From positions 1-64,000 of the forward strand of contig NZ_JAMZCY010000013.1 of assembly GCF_024519285.1 (NCBI RefSeq): 64,000 nt of DNA, read 5' to 3'. Origin of the DNA: Cohnella sp. WQ 127256. GTDB taxonomy: Bacteria > Bacillota > Bacilli > Paenibacillales > Paenibacillaceae. The notes under the pieces are model-generated. The model did not search any database and was not told where the DNA came from. It was given only the letters and a program-made list of their open reading frames with translations. Of the stretch, positions 17,440-27,468 are shown one piece after another. The position numbers and the translations under genes were made by a program. Position 1 is the first letter of the stretch. Each line of letters begins with the position of its first letter.

Positions 17440-18588
17440 ATGATTCGTGTAATGCTCATTGACGATGAAGAAGATGCGCTGGATTTATTGGAAATTTTGC
17501 TTGGACAAATTGGGAATGTCAAGGTAGTAGGCAGGTATATCAATCCGGTTCAAGCGATTGAAGCTTTAGGTAATTCCGCTGTAGATGCAGTGTTCATGGA
17601 TAACCAGATGCCGGGCATGAAGGGCACGGAAGCTGCCAGAGTAATCAGGAGCATGATTCCGCAAATACCTATCGTATTCACGACGGCCTATGCGGAATAC
17701 GCGGTCGAAGCTTTTGAAATTCAATCTACCGATTACCTGCTGAAACCGTTAACGATAGATAGATTGCAAAACACGGTTGCGCGCATTCAACAATCGTTAC
17801 CCGAGTCTGTCAATCAGATGCGTCAGAGCGCGAGCATTACCCCGACGGTTTATTGTCTGGGCGGCTTCCATGTTAGATTGTCGGGCGATGCGGGCAAGAT
17901 GCTTACATGGAAGACGAAGAAGGAAAAGGAGCTTTGCGCGTTTCTGATCCATTACGCGGGAAAGTCTGTGAATACCGCATCGATCATTGAGGCGTTATGG
18001 CCGGGGTACGATCTGAACAAAGCGAAAACCTATTTATATACGTGCTTGTCCTATTTAAGGAGAACCTTGACAGAAAATCATATTGCGATACATATACGGA
18101 AAGCAGATCAAGGTTTCGTAGCTGTAATGGATGGGCCGACGGTCGATGTAACTGAATTTGAGCAGTTGCTGAGCAACGCAATGGCCGAAGAGGAAATGGA
18201 TGAGAAGTTTTACGACAAAATGAACCGGAAGTACACAGGCGAATACATGGAAGCTTGCGATTTCAGTTGGGCCACCGCCAGACAGCTGGAGATTAAAGCC
18301 TCCTATGTCCGAGTGCTTCGTAAATGGTACGCGTATTTTCGAAGTCGGGGCAATTTTGCGCTTGCGGTAGACAGCATGAAAAACCTATTGTCGCTTGCCC
18401 CTGATTCCGAGATTGACGGTCGCGAGTTAATCAAGCTGCATCTGAGCATGGGTAATCGAAACGAGGCTTATCGGGCTTGTTTGCAATTGGAACAAGCGGT
18501 TCTCTTTCAATTAGGAGCAGGGCTTGAGGAAGAGACATTGCGGCTATTCGAACAAACGAAAGACAAGACAGAGCGGCAAGTCCGATGA
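17440..18588 (+). CDS. Response regulator with receiver, winged-helix and BTAD (SARP-like) domains
   Basis: Residues 1-120 form a canonical receiver: D8 and D9 in LIDDEED, phosphoacceptor D54 in VFMDNQMPG, and K102 in YLLKPL. Residues about 140-230 form a winged helix of OmpR/SARP type (CLGGFHVRL; KKEKELCAFLIHYAGK; LNKAKTYLYTCLSYLRRTL). The rest, to residue 382, is a bacterial transcriptional activation domain with TPR-like helices. It overlaps the next gene by four bases (ATGA), so the two are translationally coupled. It is probably the cognate regulator of that hybrid kinase and probably activates the SLH gene 3.2 kb downstream, whose promoter carries 11-bp-spaced direct repeats. Confidence 0.88.
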   Translation: MIRVMLIDDEEDALDLLEILLGQIGNVKVVGRYINPVQAIEALGNSAVDAVFMDNQMPGMKGTEAARVIRSMIPQIPIVFTTAYAEYAVEAFEIQSTDYLLKPLTIDRLQNTVARIQQSLPESVNQMRQSASITPTVYCLGGFHVRLSGDAGKMLTWKTKKEKELCAFLIHYAGKSVNTASIIEALWPGYDLNKAKTYLYTCLSYLRRTLTENHIAIHIRKADQGFVAVMDGPTVDVTEFEQLLSNAMAEEEMDEKFYDKMNRKYTGEYMEACDFSWATARQLEIKASYVRVLRKWYAYFRSRGNFALAVDSMKNLLSLAPDSEIDGRELIKLHLSMGNRNEAYRACLQLEQAVLFQLGAGLEEETLRLFEQTKDKTERQVR

Positions 18589-21500
18589 GAAAAAAAGTTG
18601 CGGCAGCGCTTATCACGTTCTCTCTGTTGATTGCAACCTATGGGATGCTGTTGACCTACTTCTCTAATCATAAAAAGCCCATGCCTGTAGCGGCGAACGG
18701 GGTCATGGATTTAACCGCATGGAAATTCGGTGATGACGGAGTCGTTCGGCTGGACGGGCAATGGGAGCTTTATCCGAATCTACTGTTTACCCAGCAGCCT
18801 ACTCGCTCATCCGCCGCTTCGGGGGGATTAACGCCTACGTTCATTAAGGTCCCCGGTTCATGGTCCAATCAAATGGATACGATCGGCATGGGGACCTATC
18901 GGCTGCGGGTCCAGATTGGCGATGCAAGCTCGGTGTATGGATTAAAAACCGCTTCTATCCTAATTTCCAATCGGCTCATCGTCAATGGCCAAGTCGTCGG
19001 CTCAAGCGGGAAACCGGCCGAGAAGCAGCATTACCAAGCGGTTAACAAACCGTATGTCAGCTACTTCACGCTGCAGCCGGGCTGGAATGAAATTCTCGTT
19101 CAGGTGGCCAACTATGAATTTCACGTAAGCAGCGGGATCGGCGAATCGCTTCTCTTGGGCAAGGCCGAGCAAATTGCCGGGCTTCGCGATCGAGCGACGG
19201 CTCATGATTGGATCGCGTTAACCGCCTTTCTGATCATGGGATTGTATTTTATTGGACTATTTTCCCAACGTAGAAACGATTTATCGCTTGCGGTATTTGG
19301 GGTTGTTTGCTTATTTATCGCTGCATTCACAAGCGTCAGCGGCGAGAGAGTCCTATTCGATGCGGTCGGCCCGTTTCCGTTTTGGCTTTATTTCCGCATC
19401 CAGATGGTTTCGACAGTTGGCGTAGGCGTTGGATTTTTCCTTTATGTCTATACCGCTTTCCGGCCTTATTGCTTTAAGTGGCTTACTCGAAGCGGGCTGG
19501 CCGTAGGCGCGATACTCGCCGTGTTGAACATTGGCTTCGCCTCCCAGCTTTCAACAGGGCCGTTTCGTCAATTGACGTCTCTTTACGTTACTTTCTCGTT
19601 GTTATACGCGACGTATGTATTCGTCTATACGGCCCTGCACAGAGTAGCGGGCAGCGGGTATTTGGCCGTGGCGGCAATGGCATTGAACGCGCTGGTGATG
19701 AATCAGAATATGAACGTTTACTTCGGCGTGCCGATCTATTCGCTTGCGCCGATTGAACCCTTTCTGGTTCTGCTGATGCTTGCGCTGCTAATGTCTCTCC
19801 GGTTCTCGAACGCTTTCCGCAGGATTGAGGAGTTGTCCGGGCAATTGATATTATCGGACAAGTTAAAGGATGATTTTCTGGCCCGAACCTCGCATGAATT
19901 CAAGACGCCGCTTCACGGCGTGATGAATATTTCCCGTTCGATGCTGGACGATGCCGCGCATCCGCCAACTGCCGAGCAACGGGAAAAGCTTCAGTTGGTT
20001 ACCGACATTACGAGGAAGCTTTCGCAGCTCGTTTACGATATCTTGGACTTATCCAAGCTGAAGCAGGGCGAACTGAGGATCGTTCCGACGCCAATCGACG
20101 TTCGTTCTGTCGTGGAGGTTCAAGTGCGCTTTTATTCGTATCTGTGCACGGAAAATCATATTCAACTGGTGAATAATGTGCCTGCGGAGTTGCCTTCTGC
20201 TTTAGCCGATGAAATCCGCCTGAGCCAGGTGATTGGAAATTTGCTGGACAATGCGATTAAGCATACGGAGAACGGAAGGATTGTCATTACCGGTAGGGAG
20301 TATGGAGGCAGGCTCGAAATTGCTGTGCAGGATACAGGAGAAGGCATCGAACCCCAAGACATTCCATTCATTTTTGAACCGTTTAAGTCGCTTGAGGGAG
20401 ATAATCACCGCGGCTTCGGATTAGGGCTACCGATTGCCAAACAATTGGTCGAGTTGCAAAACGGCACGCTTTCGGTTGCTTCCATGCTGGGCGTCGGCTC
20501 CACATTTACGATTACGCTTCCCATAGCAAATCAAGCAAAAGAAGAGTTGACGTCCGATCCCGGGAGCGTTTTCGTATCGAAAGAGGCTAAATATTCTTTC
20601 GCTACGCCATATCATGCGAATCAAAGCGGTAAGCATACGATACTCATCGTTGACGATCAATATATTAACCTCAAGGTGTTGCTGGATGCGCTTCAGACTC
20701 CAGAATATCACGTCATTGCGGTCAAGAACGGTTATGAGGCGTTGGAGCAGATTCATCGATCGGGAAAAATGGATCTCGTCATTCTTGATTTGATGATGCC
20801 GGGCAAGTCAGGGTATGAAGTGTGCCAGGAAATTCGCAAAAGGTATTCGTTGCTGGAGCTGCCCGTCTTAATGGTAACAGCAGCTAGTCAACCGCAGGAT
20901 AAGGTGGCAGCCTTCCAAGCGGGAGCGAACGATTACTTGCCTAAGCCGTTCGATCTGGAAGAGCTGAAGGCAAGAATCGGCAGCCTGCTCGCGATGAAGG
21001 AATCGCTCGGCCGGGCGGTCCACATGGAAGTGGCGTTTCTGCAATCGCAGATCAAACCGCACTTTATATATAACGTGCTGAACAGTATTGTGGCATCTAG
21101 TTATACGGATGCGGAACGGGCGCGGAAAATGATTGCCGATCTAGCCGATTACTTGCGAGGAAGCTTCCGATTCAGCAACGCGGAGGAACGCATCGGGTTT
21201 GCAGAAGAGTTCGGCCTCATTCGAACATATGTGGAAATCGAGCGAGCCCGATTCAAAGATCGTATTCGCTTCGAGTACGATCTCCCCGAGGCTGTTTATA
21301 GCTTGCGTATGCCGCCGCTTCTGTTGCAGCCTCTTGTCGAGAATGCGATTCGTCATGGTATCGGCAATCGTATGGAGGGCGGCACAGTGACGATCACGGC
21401 GGAGCAATCGGGTGGGCACTGGCGGTTTATTGTCGCCGATGACGGCGTGGGAATCGAGCCCGGTCGGTTGAAGACGTTGCTTGAACGAACCGACGGGGAC

Positions 21501-21632
21501 GAAGCTCAAGGGGTAGGCTTGCGGAATATTAACAAGCGGCTGAAATACGAATACGGGACTTCGCTTGAGCTGGAAAGCGAACCGGGACGCGGTACGAAAG
21601 TCTCCATGCTCATCCCTGCTTCACGGGTTTAA
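18585..21632 (+). CDS. Giant hybrid sensor kinase: 7TMR-DISM sensor, HisKA kinase, receiver, LytS-type kinase
   Basis: 1015 residues. Order: signal helix (6-25); extracellular jelly-roll (about 40-200; GQWELYP, VPGSW, GTYRLRV, as in 7TMR-DISM proteins); seven helices (about 207-405); HisKA with H437 (SHEFKTPLHG); HATPase with N-box LLDNAIKH (about 553-560), DTGEGI and GFGLGLPIAK; receiver with D735 (VILDLMMPG); then a second, different kinase core of LytS/HPK7 type with H826 (QIKPHFIYN), LVENAIRHG and DDGVGIEPG. Two kinase cores and a receiver in one chain would allow an internal relay before the coupled SARP-like regulator is phosphorylated. The extracellular fold suggests a carbohydrate or wall ligand; this is inference. 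Confidence 0.88.
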   Translation: MRKKVAAALITFSLLIATYGMLLTYFSNHKKPMPVAANGVMDLTAWKFGDDGVVRLDGQWELYPNLLFTQQPTRSSAASGGLTPTFIKVPGSWSNQMDTIGMGTYRLRVQIGDASSVYGLKTASILISNRLIVNGQVVGSSGKPAEKQHYQAVNKPYVSYFTLQPGWNEILVQVANYEFHVSSGIGESLLLGKAEQIAGLRDRATAHDWIALTAFLIMGLYFIGLFSQRRNDLSLAVFGVVCLFIAAFTSVSGERVLFDAVGPFPFWLYFRIQMVSTVGVGVGFFLYVYTAFRPYCFKWLTRSGLAVGAILAVLNIGFASQLSTGPFRQLTSLYVTFSLLYATYVFVYTALHRVAGSGYLAVAAMALNALVMNQNMNVYFGVPIYSLAPIEPFLVLLMLALLMSLRFSNAFRRIEELSGQLILSDKLKDDFLARTSHEFKTPLHGVMNISRSMLDDAAHPPTAEQREKLQLVTDITRKLSQLVYDILDLSKLKQGELRIVPTPIDVRSVVEVQVRFYSYLCTENHIQLVNNVPAELPSALADEIRLSQVIGNLLDNAIKHTENGRIVITGREYGGRLEIAVQDTGEGIEPQDIPFIFEPFKSLEGDNHRGFGLGLPIAKQLVELQNGTLSVASMLGVGSTFTITLPIANQAKEELTSDPGSVFVSKEAKYSFATPYHANQSGKHTILIVDDQYINLKVLLDALQTPEYHVIAVKNGYEALEQIHRSGKMDLVILDLMMPGKSGYEVCQEIRKRYSLLELPVLMVTAASQPQDKVAAFQAGANDYLPKPFDLEELKARIGSLLAMKESLGRAVHMEVAFLQSQIKPHFIYNVLNSIVASSYTDAERARKMIADLADYLRGSFRFSNAEERIGFAEEFGLIRTYVEIERARFKDRIRFEYDLPEAVYSLRMPPLLLQPLVENAIRHGIGNRMEGGTVTITAEQSGGHWRFIVADDGVGIEPGRLKTLLERTDGDEAQGVGLRNINKRLKYEYGTSLELESEPGRGTKVSMLIPASRV

Positions 21633-21652
21633 CGGACTGTCCTGATTGGCGT

Positions 21653-21692
21653 AACAGGTTCTCGTCGTTTTTACGAGGGGGCCTGTTTCTTT
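21653..21692 (+). terminator. Terminator after hybrid kinase
   Basis: AACAGG...CTCGT pairs with ACGAG...CCTGTT, followed by TTCTTT. It separates the two-component operon from the SLH gene. Confidence 0.75.
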
Positions 21693-21710
21693 ATGGGGAA
21701 AATTGTCGAT

Positions 21711-21745
21711 TTTTAAGGTTTTTTTAAGGTGCGATCCGATATGAT
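21711..21745 (+). promoter_or_regulatory. SARP-type promoter: 11-bp-spaced direct repeats upstream of a -10
   Basis: TTTTAAGGT occurs perfectly at 21711-21719 and 21722-21730 (period 11, one helical turn). The -10 TATGAT is at 21740-21745, nine bases after the second repeat, and no -35 is visible. This layout is the one known for SARP-family activators. A gene for a receiver-SARP/BTAD regulator lies just upstream. Confidence 0.65.
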
Positions 21746-21802
21746 GGGTGGAAAATGCGGGACATAGGAAGTACGACTACGACCACGAAAGGAAGATGAC
21801 AA

Positions 21803-24800
21803 TTGATCCCGGAATTGAAATTAAGCAAAACCTACGGTAGTATCCGAAAAACGGTACATCTATTGCTGGCCTTTGTGTTGACGATGCCTTTATTTTTCCA
21901 AGGAGGAAGTATGGCTTCGGCATCGGTTGGAGGCTTTACTTTTGTAGATGGCGGCGGAGCAACCGGGGTGAATGTGAACACCAGCAGAGCAGCCAATGAT
22001 CCTGCCATAGTTGCATTCAACAATGAGATTTATGCGGCATGGTGGGAAACGAACAATGTTAACGGAAAAAATGTTAATCAAATTCACGTCAGGAAGTATA
22101 ATAATAATAACAATATCTGGGATAATATCAGCGGTCCGAACGGTATAAACTTCAATCCTGAAAAAGCGGCAGGCAACCCTACTCTTGCCGTGTTCAACGG
22201 TGCTGTCTATGCTGCATGGACAGAACTGGGTACCTACGATAATAAAGGTGCGGATAAAATCCGGATCAGTAAATATTCCAACGTAGGATTAGTCTGGGAG
22301 GATGTCACTGGAAATGTAAACGGATTAAACGTAGATCCTGCCATACCTGCCTTTGCTCCTAGTCTAGCTGTTCTCGGCAATGCTTTGTATGCGACATGGT
22401 CTGAAAACGGGCAGATTCGAGTCAAGAAGTTTGATGGAAGCAATTGGACTAGCGCTGAGGAGGAGGGGTCAACAGGGTTGAACAACAAAGGCGCCACCAC
22501 TCCTAGCATGGTTGCATCTAATGACGCTTTGTATGTGATGTGGTCAGAAATTGATTCAGGCGCTTATCACCTTCGAGGCAAGATGTATGACGGAGAAAAT
22601 TGGACGAGCCTAGACAATGGAGTCCCGGGCGGTTTGAATATCAAACCTTCAAATATAGCAGTCGAGCCTTCATTGGCAATATATAAAGAAAAACTTTATG
22701 TGGCATGGGAAGAAAATAATATCGATAGACTAGATTATCAAATTCGGGTCAAGATGTATGACGGCTCCACTTGGACAAGCGTTGATGGCGGTGGTCCATA
22801 TGGATTAAACATAAACGCTGGACTCAGAGCAGCTCAAGCAGAATTAGTTGTATTCAACAATCATTTATATGTGATATGGCAAGAAGTTAAAGCATCGACT
22901 GTTTACTTGCATATTCGAGCTAAAAAATATGATGGTACGAGCTGGACGAGCGCTGATGGGGGCGGTCCTAACGGATTGAACGTAAATCCTGGAGTATCTG
23001 CACTTTATCCAGATGCAGCCGTGCTAAACAACCAACTGTTCGTAGCATGGGAAGAGAAAAGTGGAAATACAAATCAAATTAGAGTTGCGAAACAGTTGCC
23101 GCCTGCAATTAAAAGTGTAACCTTTAATATCTCCTCGATAGGTATTTTCCTAGGGAAATCCGATCAGCTTATAGCGACAGTCGTTACGGAAGGAGACGCA
23201 GCGAAGACGGTAACGTGGATGAGCAATGATGCTAACAATAAAGTGAAAGTGGACCAAACAGGGACAATAACGGTTGCGGCAGATGCCACCCCGGGAGAAT
23301 ATGAGATCAGGGCAACTTCGACGGTAGATAGCAGTAAGTTTGCAACCGCCACGGTTAGGGTTGTTGCTCCTTCAATTACTCGCGTAACGGTAAGCCCGAA
23401 CGCAGCAAACGTGGTGCAAGGAGGAGAGAGACAGCTTGTCTCCTTAGTCAATGAGGTGGGAGGAGCGGCGACAACGGTAACATGGAAGAGTAACGACGTA
23501 AACAGAATGGTGACGGTAAGCACCAGCGGGAAAGTTCTCGTTGACGGGGATGCCGCTCCGGGACAATATACAATCACGGCAACGTCAACTTTTGATAGTA
23601 GTAAATTCGGTACCTCTATTATTACGGTTACGGCAGCGCCGCCTGCCATTAACAGCGTAACTGTCAGCCCAGCCACGGCAAGCGTGAAGCAGGGAGAAAG
23701 CGAACAGCTTACGGCAACAGTAGCTTCGGTAGGGGGAGCGGCGAAGACGGTCGAATGGACAAGCAATGACAGCAAGGTAACAGTGAGCAATACAGGGGAA
23801 GTAACCGTGGCAGAGGATGCTGTTCCGGGACAGTATACGATTACGGCAACGTCGACGGTAAACAGGAGTAAATATGGAACTGCCACGATTACGGTTACTG
23901 CAGTACCGCCGGGAGTTAACAGTGTAACAGTCACTCCAGACAGTGTAAGCATTGTCAGAGGAGGAGTAAAGCAACTCGAAGTCAAGGTAAATGCTGTGGG
24001 CGGAGCAGATAAGACTGTCACATGGTCAACGAGTGACGGAGACGTAGCCGTGGATAATACAGGGAAAGTAACCGTTGCGGCGGGTACGGATTTGGGCAAT
24101 TATACGATTAAAGCCACCTCGGTTTTCGATAGCAGTAAAGTCGGAATAGCTACGATTACGGTCGTCGAAACGCCGGCAATTAATAGCGTCACCGTCAATC
24201 CAAGCGCGGAGAATGTGGCGCAAGGAAATAGCGTACAACTGGAAGCCACGGTAGACGCTGTTGGAGACGCGGATGAGACGGTAACGTGGACAAGCAGCGA
24301 TCCCGACAAAGTTGCAGTGGACAGCACCGGTAATGTAACTGTCGAAGCAGATGCTACGCTGAAGCAGTATACGATTACCGCTACTTCGAATTTTGATAGC
24401 AGCAAGATAGGAGAGGCAGTCATTACGGTTACGCAAGCCCCGGAAATTAGGAGTGTTACAGTCAGTCCAAGTACGGAAAATGTAATGCAAGGAACAAGCA
24501 AGCAATTAGATGTCACGGTTGATGCGGTCGGAGATGCGGATGAGACGGTTACTTGGTCAAGCAGCGACCCTACAAAAGTTGCAGTGAGCAGCACGGGCGA
24601 GGTTACTGTCGCAGCGGACGCAACGCCGAAGAATTATACGATTACCGCGACTTCGAATTTTGATAGCAGCAAGACAGGAGAAGCTGTCATTACGGTTACC
24701 GAAGCTCCGGCGATTAGAAGCGTCATCGTCACCCCGAGCAGCGTAAGTGTTGCACGAAGGGGGAGTACGCAACTTACCGCTCAGGTAGATGCGGCAGGCG

Positions 24801-27436
24801 GAGCGGATGAGACTGTTACATGGTCAACTAGCGACGAAGATGTGGCGGTGGATAGCACTGGGAAAGTAACCGTAGCAGCTGGAACCGATTTGGGCAATTA
24901 TACGATTACAGCCACATCGGTTTATAATGCTAGCAAGACAGGAACAGCTACCATCACAGTCGTCGAAGCTCAGGCTATTAACAGCGTCATTGTGACCCCA
25001 AGCACGGAAAGCGTGATGCAAGGAACAAGCAAACAACTAGAAGTCACAGTAGATGCTGTGGGCGGGGCGGATGAGACGGTTACTTGGTCAAGCAGTGACC
25101 CTACAAAAGTTGCAGTGAACAGCACGGGCGAGGTTACTGTCGCAGCGGACGCAACGCCGAAGGATTACACGATTACAGCCACCTCGGCTTTTGACAGCAG
25201 CAAGGCAGGAACAGCAGTCATTACGGTTACCGAAGCTCCTATCTATTCAATCGCTGCAATCGGGAATCAGACGTTAAAGGCGCTTACTCAAGGTTACATT
25301 TCAGGAACGCAGGAAACTAAATCTATCACGATTTCGAATGCGGGTACCGTCGGTTTGAACAACTTGTCTGTAAATCTTAGCGGTACGAATGCCAATGATT
25401 TTGTAATGACGCAGCTAGACTCTACCTCTTTAACAAGGGGCGCATCGACAAGCTTTGATATCCATGCAAGAGACGGTTTGCCAGCAGGCACCTACACAGC
25501 AACGGTCACAGTATCCGCGGCTCAACTGACACCTGTAACATTTATTGTTACGCAAGCCGTGAACTTGCCAAATGCTCCCGCGAATCCACAGAGTCTTGTG
25601 GCTGCGGGCGGAGACAGTCATGTTTCTCTGAGCTGGAATACAGTATCGGATGCGACGAATTATCGTATTTACATGGCAACGGATGCGAGCCAAGCCAGCA
25701 TGGTCGAGGTTGCTACTGTAACTTCTGCTACTTATAGCGTACCGAACTTGGTCAACGGCATTACCTATTACTTTGTCGTAAAAGCAGAAAACTCGGGGGG
25801 CTTGAGCGCGGCTTCGAATCAAATCAGCGTGACTCCGTCAATCTTACCAGGAACGCCGACTAATGTGACGGCAGTAGCCGGTAATGGACAAGCTGTTATT
25901 ACGTTTACGGCTCCGATCGATAACGGCGGAAGTCCGATTACAGGATATGAAGTGACTGCTTCGCCGGGAAATATGGTCGTGATCGGAGGAGCAAGTCCGA
26001 TTATGCTCACAGGATTGACGAATGGAACAAGTTATACCTTTACCGTAAAAGCGATCAACGGCGCGGGGACAAGCGCAGCTTCCGCACAGTCTAACGCAAT
26101 CATTCCGATAGCACCGCCATCCGGCGACAACGGCAATTCTACGCCATCTCAGCCGACTGCACCAACGGCATCAGGCGATACGAACTCAGGCGTGGATATC
26201 CTTGTTAACGGGAAAGTCGAGAATGCGGGTACCGCAACGATCTCAAAGCGAAACAATCAAACCTTAATGACGGTGGTCGTGGATCAGAAAAAGCTGCATG
26301 AGAGGCTCGCGGCGGAAGGGCAGCATGCCGTAGTCACAATTCCGATCAACCAAAAATTCGATATCGTCGTTGGCGAACTGAACGGTCAAATGGTGAAGGA
26401 CATGGAGGACAAGCAAGCCGTTCTGGAGTTCAAAACCGATCATGCGACGTACACGCTTCCAGCGCGACAATTCAATATCGGAGCGATATCCGAGCAGGCC
26501 GGTGAATTAATAGCTTTACAAGACATTAAAGTGCGGATTGAAATCGCCGTCCCGACAACGGATACGTTGAAGGTTGTGGAGAACGCGGCAGCCAAAGGCC
26601 AACTAACGCTTGTCGCCCAGCCGCTGAGTTTTACGGTGATAATCGCTTATGGAGATAAGATCATTGAAGTAACGAAGTTCGACGCTTATGTAGAAAGAAC
26701 GATTGCGATTCCGGATGGGGTTGATCCAGGCAAGATTACGACAGGAGTTGTAGTCGAGCAGGATGGGGCAGTACGTCATGTACCGACTAAGGTCCGAAAT
26801 ATCAATGGGAAGTATGAGGCCCAAATCAACAGCTTGACCAACAGCACGTATGCGATCGTATGGAATCCGCTCGAATTCAGCGATGTGGCGAACCATTGGG
26901 CGAAAAACGCAGTTAACGACATGGGATCCCGGATGATCGTCGACGGAACGGGTAACGGCATGTTCAATCCCGACCGAGAAATCACCCGTGCCGAATTTGC
27001 AGCCATAATCGTACGCGGATTAGGACTTAAGCTGGAGAATGGAGTATCGCCATTCTCGGATGTGAAGCCGGAGATTTGGTATAGCAGCGCTATCAGTACG
27101 GCTTATTCGCATCGGCTTATCAACGGCTTGGATGACGGCACTTTCCGACCGAATGACAAAATTACGAGAGAACAGGCCATGGTTATCTTGTCCAAAGCGA
27201 TGTCGATCACCGGTTTGAAAGAGAAGCTGCTCGATCAATCGGCAGACGCAACGCTTCACCCATTCGAAGATGCGACCGGAGTGTCCTCATGGGCGCGAAG
27301 CAGCGTTGCGGACAATGTGCAGGCTGGCATCGTATTTGGGAGAGAAGGGGATTTACTAGTACCGAAGGGTTATATGACCCGAGCCGAGGTTGCAACTGTG
27401 GTACAGAGATTATTGCAAAAATCGAGTCTGATTTAA
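21803..27436 (+). CDS. Large SLH-domain surface protein (beta-propeller-like repeats, eight Big_2-like domains, FN3, SLH x3)
   Basis: 1877 residues. TTG start, seven bases after GAAAGGAAG; no in-frame ATG lies nearby. A signal peptide (about 15-41) is followed by about seven repeats of 55-70 residues with the theme VAFNNEIYAAWWE / VKMYDGSTWTS..GGGPYGLNI (45-430), resembling a beta-propeller lectin. Eight bacterial Ig-like (Big_2-type) domains of about 80-90 residues follow (VTVSP...QGxSxQLxxTV...VTWSSSD), then one other beta-domain, two FN3-like domains, a proline-rich linker, a beta-rich domain and three SLH motifs (26875-27430). It is anchored to the secondary wall polymer; the propeller may bind a glycan. 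It is probably the main target of the two-component system upstream. Confidence 0.9.
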   Translation: MIPELKLSKTYGSIRKTVHLLLAFVLTMPLFFQGGSMASASVGGFTFVDGGGATGVNVNTSRAANDPAIVAFNNEIYAAWWETNNVNGKNVNQIHVRKYNNNNNIWDNISGPNGINFNPEKAAGNPTLAVFNGAVYAAWTELGTYDNKGADKIRISKYSNVGLVWEDVTGNVNGLNVDPAIPAFAPSLAVLGNALYATWSENGQIRVKKFDGSNWTSAEEEGSTGLNNKGATTPSMVASNDALYVMWSEIDSGAYHLRGKMYDGENWTSLDNGVPGGLNIKPSNIAVEPSLAIYKEKLYVAWEENNIDRLDYQIRVKMYDGSTWTSVDGGGPYGLNINAGLRAAQAELVVFNNHLYVIWQEVKASTVYLHIRAKKYDGTSWTSADGGGPNGLNVNPGVSALYPDAAVLNNQLFVAWEEKSGNTNQIRVAKQLPPAIKSVTFNISSIGIFLGKSDQLIATVVTEGDAAKTVTWMSNDANNKVKVDQTGTITVAADATPGEYEIRATSTVDSSKFATATVRVVAPSITRVTVSPNAANVVQGGERQLVSLVNEVGGAATTVTWKSNDVNRMVTVSTSGKVLVDGDAAPGQYTITATSTFDSSKFGTSIITVTAAPPAINSVTVSPATASVKQGESEQLTATVASVGGAAKTVEWTSNDSKVTVSNTGEVTVAEDAVPGQYTITATSTVNRSKYGTATITVTAVPPGVNSVTVTPDSVSIVRGGVKQLEVKVNAVGGADKTVTWSTSDGDVAVDNTGKVTVAAGTDLGNYTIKATSVFDSSKVGIATITVVETPAINSVTVNPSAENVAQGNSVQLEATVDAVGDADETVTWTSSDPDKVAVDSTGNVTVEADATLKQYTITATSNFDSSKIGEAVITVTQAPEIRSVTVSPSTENVMQGTSKQLDVTVDAVGDADETVTWSSSDPTKVAVSSTGEVTVAADATPKNYTITATSNFDSSKTGEAVITVTEAPAIRSVIVTPSSVSVARRGSTQLTAQVDAAGGADETVTWSTSDEDVAVDSTGKVTVAAGTDLGNYTITATSVYNASKTGTATITVVEAQAINSVIVTPSTESVMQGTSKQLEVTVDAVGGADETVTWSSSDPTKVAVNSTGEVTVAADATPKDYTITATSAFDSSKAGTAVITVTEAPIYSIAAIGNQTLKALTQGYISGTQETKSITISNAGTVGLNNLSVNLSGTNANDFVMTQLDSTSLTRGASTSFDIHARDGLPAGTYTATVTVSAAQLTPVTFIVTQAVNLPNAPANPQSLVAAGGDSHVSLSWNTVSDATNYRIYMATDASQASMVEVATVTSATYSVPNLVNGITYYFVVKAENSGGLSAASNQISVTPSILPGTPTNVTAVAGNGQAVITFTAPIDNGGSPITGYEVTASPGNMVVIGGASPIMLTGLTNGTSYTFTVKAINGAGTSAASAQSNAIIPIAPPSGDNGNSTPSQPTAPTASGDTNSGVDILVNGKVENAGTATISKRNNQTLMTVVVDQKKLHERLAAEGQHAVVTIPINQKFDIVVGELNGQMVKDMEDKQAVLEFKTDHATYTLPARQFNIGAISEQAGELIALQDIKVRIEIAVPTTDTLKVVENAAAKGQLTLVAQPLSFTVIIAYGDKIIEVTKFDAYVERTIAIPDGVDPGKITTGVVVEQDGAVRHVPTKVRNINGKYEAQINSLTNSTYAIVWNPLEFSDVANHWAKNAVNDMGSRMIVDGTGNGMFNPDREITRAEFAAIIVRGLGLKLENGVSPFSDVKPEIWYSSAISTAYSHRLINGLDDGTFRPNDKITREQAMVILSKAMSITGLKEKLLDQSADATLHPFEDATGVSSWARSSVADNVQAGIVFGREGDLLVPKGYMTRAEVATVVQRLLQKSSLI
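23107..25230 (+). repeat. Array of eight Big_2-like coding repeats
   Basis: Repeat units of about 250-270 bp. The units around 24470-24700 and 25000-25230 are nearly identical at DNA level (e.g. GTTACTGTCGCAGCGGACGC in both), whereas the first two units are diverged. This indicates recent internal duplication or gene conversion towards the C-terminal end of the array. Confidence 0.85.
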
Positions 27437-27468
27437 GCAATTTGTAAAAGTCGAGATGTATTGGTGAA

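Noticed and set aside
23164-24594. Long minus-strand frames opposite the Big_2 repeat array
   Set aside because: They arise from the repetitive Thr/Val/Ser-rich coding strand read backwards; composition is Leu/Thr/Val repeats without RBS or domain.
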